A DNA stretch of 64,000 nucleotides, taken from NCBI GenBank assembly GCA_039583875.1, contig CM077158.1, positions 244,761,447 through 244,825,446 on the forward strand, read 5' to 3'. The notes under the pieces are model-generated. The model did no database searches and had not been told where the DNA came from. It was given only the letters and a program-made list of their open reading frames with translations. The number at the start of each line of letters is the position of its first letter. Within the stretch, counting starts at the first letter, position 1. Shown in pieces: positions 63,955 through 64,000 of this stretch. Origin of the DNA: Platanthera guangdongensis. Its lineage: Eukaryota; Streptophyta; Magnoliopsida; Asparagales; Orchidaceae. Position numbers and translations under genes: made by a program.

Positions 63955-64000
63955 GTACTGGGGTACGTATAACATTCCTATTTTGGTATTAGTTGACATT

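Larger units (their letters stand above)
61921..64000 (+). mobile_element. Chromovirus E, LTR only (runs off the window)
   Basis: TGTAACGCCCTG starts directly after D's gag codons for WWD. The first 670 bp carry repeated ACACGGGCGTGT motifs; from about 62850 the sequence is colinear with the A and D LTRs, including a short ORF, the GGACATGTTGGTCTGGAT block (about 63072) and the inverted-repeat cluster. At 2080 bp no LTR end is seen yet. The right TSD is outside, so it could also be a solo LTR. Confidence 0.75.

Overview
The window is plant nuclear DNA made entirely of nested LTR retrotransposons. I see no host gene, no tRNA or rRNA gene and no bacterial or organellar feature. The element types (Ty1/copia of SIRE/Maximus type, Ty3/gypsy chromoviruses of Tekay type, Ty3/gypsy of Tat type), initiator-Met-tRNA primer sites and deep nesting point to pericentromeric or other heterochromatin of a large-genome flowering plant. 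The species cannot be told from the sequence.

The layout can be resolved from target-site duplications (TSDs) and from host reading frames that resume after each insert. The outermost layer is Tat-1 (minus strand, 1-3249, running off the left edge). Chromovirus D sits in its gag: LTR from about 3250, continued at 60773-61256, with a gag fragment to 61920. Inside D's LTR lies chromovirus A, 4613-60767, with TSD TAAGG on both sides. A carries: B (4934-9433, TSD CAGGA) in its 5' LTR; a solo LTR of the SIRE-1 family (14490-16016) between RNase H and integrase; SIRE-1 (17203-29367, TSD AGGTT) and SIRE-2 (29396-51112, TSD AAAAT), 28 bp apart in the integrase gene; and C (51735-59267) in its 3' LTR. 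SIRE-2 has SIRE-3 (29741-38878, minus strand, TSD CTTTC) inside its 5' LTR. Chromovirus E starts at 61921 in D's gag and runs off the right edge. The deepest chain is Tat-1 > D > A > SIRE-2 > SIRE-3, five levels.

Most coding regions are broken by stops and frameshifts. The exception is SIRE-1 pol (20926-24090), one open frame of 1054 codons with protease, integrase (D, D, E with 35 residues between the last two), reverse transcriptase and RNase H. SIRE-1 and SIRE-2 carry an extra gene in the env position; SIRE-3 does not. B and C look non-autonomous: B keeps an in-frame fusion of the RT start to the integrase end, and C keeps only gag.

The most unusual structures are: (1) element B, whose two nearly identical 1694-bp LTRs each contain about 0.7 kb of sense integrase coding sequence; (2) element C, whose LTRs hold about 12 and 14 copies of a 61-bp GC-rich monomer built almost wholly of three back-to-back hairpins; (3) arrays of short CpG-containing palindromes in the LTRs of all three SIRE-type families, each family with its own motif but the same design, in SIRE-1 also inside gag and in SIRE-1 and SIRE-2 also between pol and the 3' ORF; (4) a solo LTR that keeps five primer-site bases and is flanked by a 16-bp duplication, which ordinary LTR-LTR recombination does not explain.
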